Source: Nitrospira sp.
GTDB lineage: Bacteria; Nitrospirota; Nitrospiria; Nitrospirales; Nitrospiraceae
DNA: 6,638 nt
Assembly (NCBI GenBank): GCA_029858925.1
Contig: JAOUEB010000079.1
Location: 1 to 6,638, forward strand
Direction of reading: 5' to 3'
Positions 5,015 to 6,638 of this stretch are shown in pieces. The notes beneath the pieces are model-generated. The model saw only the letters and a list, made by a program, of their open reading frames with translations, was not told where the DNA came from and did no database searches. The position numbers were made by a program, and so were the translations under genes. Each line of letters begins with the position of its first letter. The first letter of the stretch is position 1.

Positions 5015-5179
5015 CCGTTCTCTTCGGCGGTGGACGGGGCAAGACGAGGGTACGTATGTGACGGACTCCACTGGCGCACCCTCCAGCGTGACCTTCAAGG
5101 TTTGGTCGAACGGGGTGTGGCGGTCGCGAAGGGAGCCGCCCGGGCTGTCCGCTATCATCTGAAGGGCAAGTGTTTGTGA
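5015..5179 (+). pseudogene. Truncated winged-helix (HTH) protein fragment
   Basis: In the same reading frame as the toxin, immediately after its TAG stop, the sequence stays open to a TGA at 5177-5179. It encodes RTLQRDLQGLVERGVAVAKG followed by AARAVRYHLKG. This is the recognition helix and wing of a winged-helix domain of the kind found at the C-terminus of Fic proteins, RecG-like or AlbA_2-type regulators and DeoR-like regulators (pattern: RTLQRDL..LVE+G....G..R.VRY.L). The first helix and all N-terminal domains are missing, and there is no ribosome binding site before the possible GTG start at 5030. I read it as the tail of a gene whose front was lost when the toxin-antitoxin module arrived or by deletion. 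A short functional DNA-binding protein is a less likely alternative. Confidence 0.55.
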
Positions 5180-5183
5180 AGTA

Positions 5184-5226
5184 TTGCGACAGAATCGCGA
5201 CATGACTTGCGACAGGCATCGCGGTA
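5184..5226 (+). repeat. GCGACA repeats at about one helical turn
   Basis: GCGACA occurs at 5186, 5197 and 5209, with a degenerate GCGGTA at 5221, so the spacing is 11, 12 and 12 bases. Two copies extend to TTGCGACAG (5184-5192 and 5207-5215). They lie directly after the winged-helix fragment. Regular spacing near one turn suggests protein-binding sites on one face of the DNA. The stretch 5227-5400 contains no gene that I can support. Confidence 0.45.
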
Positions 5227-5400
5227 GGCTGATCTCGCGTGGACAGAGAATGCTCCATTCTCAATTTTCACTGCTTGATTGGACATGTATCACTGAATAT
5301 TGAGCGTTGTATCTCCTTGTGCATGGCGAATCGGCGGGCAACCGCGTTATGATGCGTCGATTTGTTTGTCCGTATGAAGAAATCTTGAGGGATCACGATC

Positions 5401-5805
5401 ATGGACGCGAACGCATCGTCTCGGCGGGTGATTGCGATTGGGTGTGTATTGGCTGGGGTGGGTGTCGCCGCTGGCGCGTTCGGCGCGCACATGCTGAAGA
5501 CCATACTGGAGCCGCCCATGCTGGCGGCCTATGACACGGCGACCCGGTATCAGATGTACCATGCTTTCGGGATGGTGCTGGTCGGAATAGCGATGAGAGT
5601 CTACGGCGATCGGCGGTTGGCCATAGCCGGGTGGCTCTTTGCAACGGGGATCATGTTGTTCTGCGGAAGTCTCTATGGCATTGCGCTTGCGGGACTGAAG
5701 TGGCTGGGACCGATCACCCCCCTCGGCGGATTGACCTTTATCATCGGGTGGGGGATTTTCGGCTGGCGGGTTTGGCAGGGAGTGAGTCACGGAGAAAAGA
5801 GCTGA
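5401..5805 (+). CDS. DUF423 family inner-membrane protein
   Basis: This 134-residue protein belongs to DUF423 (the YgdD/UPF0382 group), small four-helix membrane proteins of unknown function. The family marks are in place: GAFGAH (25-30) at the end of the first helix, YQMYHAFGMVLVG (50-62) with the conserved His54, LFCGSLYGIAL (86-96), and ITPLGGLTFIIGW (105-117). Membrane segments are about 9-29, 52-67, 74-95 and 103-125. Length is normal. The ATG at 5401 is preceded by TTGAGGGA about ten bases upstream, a slightly long spacing. It stands alone on its strand, convergent with the gene at the right edge. Confidence 0.95.
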   Translation: MDANASSRRVIAIGCVLAGVGVAAGAFGAHMLKTILEPPMLAAYDTATRYQMYHAFGMVLVGIAMRVYGDRRLAIAGWLFATGIMLFCGSLYGIALAGLKWLGPITPLGGLTFIIGWGIFGWRVWQGVSHGEKS

Positions 5806-5810
5806 TAGTG

Positions 5811-5932
5811 TATGGCGTATAGCACGGGACCTAGCGGAAAGTTTTGAGTTATGAGTTTTACGTGTTGAGTTGATAACTCACAACTAAGAACTTAAGACTC
5901 AGCGCGGCTTGTGCCATAAGTGATACGCTATA
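5811..5932. repeat. Nested inverted-repeat element between convergent genes
   Basis: The inner part (5846-5900) is an imperfect palindrome centred exactly on 5873: GAGTTATGAGTTTT on the left faces the complement of AAGAACTTAAGACTC on the right, with a perfect core TGAGTT-GAT-AACTCA (5866-5880). Outer arms also match: TATGGCGTATAGCAC (5811-5825) faces GTGC...ATACGC-TATA (5911-5932) with a small insertion. The whole could fold into a long hairpin. It codes for nothing and may serve as a two-way transcript end. It resembles a MITE- or REP-like intergenic element; no target-site duplication is evident. Confidence 0.65.
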
Positions 5933-5948
5933 GGCTCTGCTCTTTGTT

Positions 5949-6638
5949 TTAGGGCCGGCAATCGGCGGTGCGCTTGGCCGCAATCGATCCCCATCCTCCG
6001 GTGTTATTCACAAACGACCCTTCAATTCGCAGTGTGTCGTTGCGCCCATCCTTTTTGTGCCCGTCCGTGACGAACAGCAGACTGTCTTCCTCAACGTGGC
6101 CGCTGCGCTCCCACCGCAAGTAAATACTGTCGCCGAGGATGACGGTTTCAGCCGGCAACGGAATATTAGGCGGTTGATGTCCGGCCGGAGGAAAGAGCAT
6201 GACAGTTTTCTGCTCCTGATGGTGCTGGTGATTGTGGATCGTCCACTGCCACGTCCCGCAGAGGCGCGATAGGCCTCTGGTTTGCCTGACGCGGTCTTTC
6301 CACTCGCGGAGCGACCACCAGGCGGCAATCGCCCCTTGATGCGCCTCAAATGCCACCCGGTGGGCTGCAAGGAGAAGGGCCGTCTGTTTCGTCAAGGACT
6401 CGGATTGGACTTGATCCGGCGGCGGTTGTTCCGCCAGCAATCGAACGAGATCAGAAAGAGTCGGGAGGCGGCTGTTGCTGTGCATCCACTCGCGCCGCGC
6501 GGTGGACGATGCCGCTGTGGCAATCGAAGCGGCCAAGGTTTCTTCACTCGCGCGATGGATGGAATCGGCCAATTGCCATGCCGCCAGCGCTGCCATGAGT
6601 TCATGGGCGGACTGAGACAATTCGGCGACGCCTAGTTC
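5949..6638 (-). CDS. Uncharacterised protein, N-terminus beyond the window
   Basis: The frame is open from the right edge to the TAA at 5949-5951, giving 229 visible codons. The first part is Ala-rich and probably all helical (HELMAALAAWQLADSIHRAS and a long stretch to about codon 110, WWSLREWKDRV). After LCGTWQW it becomes a beta-rich domain with PAETVILGDSIYLRWE, EEDSLLFVTDG, and an end block of TLRIEGSFVNNTGGWGSI. I recall proteins with the GTW...GD.VYLRWE...NN.GGWGSI pattern as uncharacterised; I cannot give a function. There is no visible membrane segment. A TTG at 6620 or the ATG at 6596 could be internal starts, but no Shine-Dalgarno sequence supports either, so the true start is probably outside. 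The gene is convergent with the DUF423 gene. Confidence 0.75.
   Translation of the reverse strand, partial: ELGVAELSQSAHELMAALAAWQLADSIHRASEETLAASIATAASSTARREWMHSNSRLPTLSDLVRLLAEQPPPDQVQSESLTKQTALLLAAHRVAFEAHQGAIAAWWSLREWKDRVRQTRGLSRLCGTWQWTIHNHQHHQEQKTVMLFPPAGHQPPNIPLPAETVILGDSIYLRWERSGHVEEDSLLFVTDGHKKDGRNDTLRIEGSFVNNTGGWGSIAAKRTADCRP

Noticed and set aside
4498..5203. Long minus-strand open frames (193 and 226 codons) across the toxin-antitoxin pair
   Set aside because: They oppose two genes with clear family motifs and a GTGA overlap; their translations are Arg/Ser-rich without domain patterns.

Overview
The window looks like an ordinary stretch of a moderately GC-rich, Gram-negative-type bacterial chromosome. 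It has no phage genes, transposase or CRISPR array. The gene complement (an Lgt enzyme, a short YtxH-type protein, a DUF423 membrane protein, several small exported proteins, a VapBC-like module and many short intergenic palindromes) reminds me of Nitrospira (Nitrospirota). That assignment is a recollection-based inference; no single marker in the window proves it.

Layout: the left edge holds the N-terminal 163 codons of lgt on the minus strand. A 360-base non-coding stretch follows, with a perfect 17-bp palindrome and a strong sigma-54-type -24/-12 site, then a YtxH-domain gene closed by a clear intrinsic terminator. A tRNA-Leu(UAA) gene with encoded CCA comes next, followed closely by a small single-pass membrane protein gene. 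A repeat-rich intergenic segment (1853-2120) leads to two minus-strand genes: a 57-residue acidic protein and, upstream of it, a 195-residue exported protein of unknown function. On the plus strand lie a two-pass membrane protein with a zinc-ribbon-like CxxC pair at each end and a secreted protein resembling the surface-adhesin protein E family.

A second intergenic segment (4171-4385) carries an inverted copy of the 1900-1931 repeat, a hairpin and a promoter placed so that the transcript should begin at or next to the start codon of a Phd/YefM antitoxin. The antitoxin overlaps a PIN-domain toxin by four bases (GTGA). In the toxin's own reading frame, just past its stop, is the C-terminal half of a winged-helix domain with no beginning, followed by spaced GCGACA repeats. 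A DUF423 membrane protein gene follows, then a nested inverted-repeat element of about 120 bp. The right edge is a minus-strand gene for an uncharacterised protein, open at its 5' end.

Most genes are single units with their own ribosome binding sites. The convincing co-transcribed pair is the toxin-antitoxin module; the two minus-strand genes at 2121-2951 may form another. I see no clear novel multi-gene system. The items most worth a second look are the probable leaderless toxin-antitoxin transcript, the truncated winged-helix fragment behind it, the sigma-54 site ahead of ytxH, and the repeat families.
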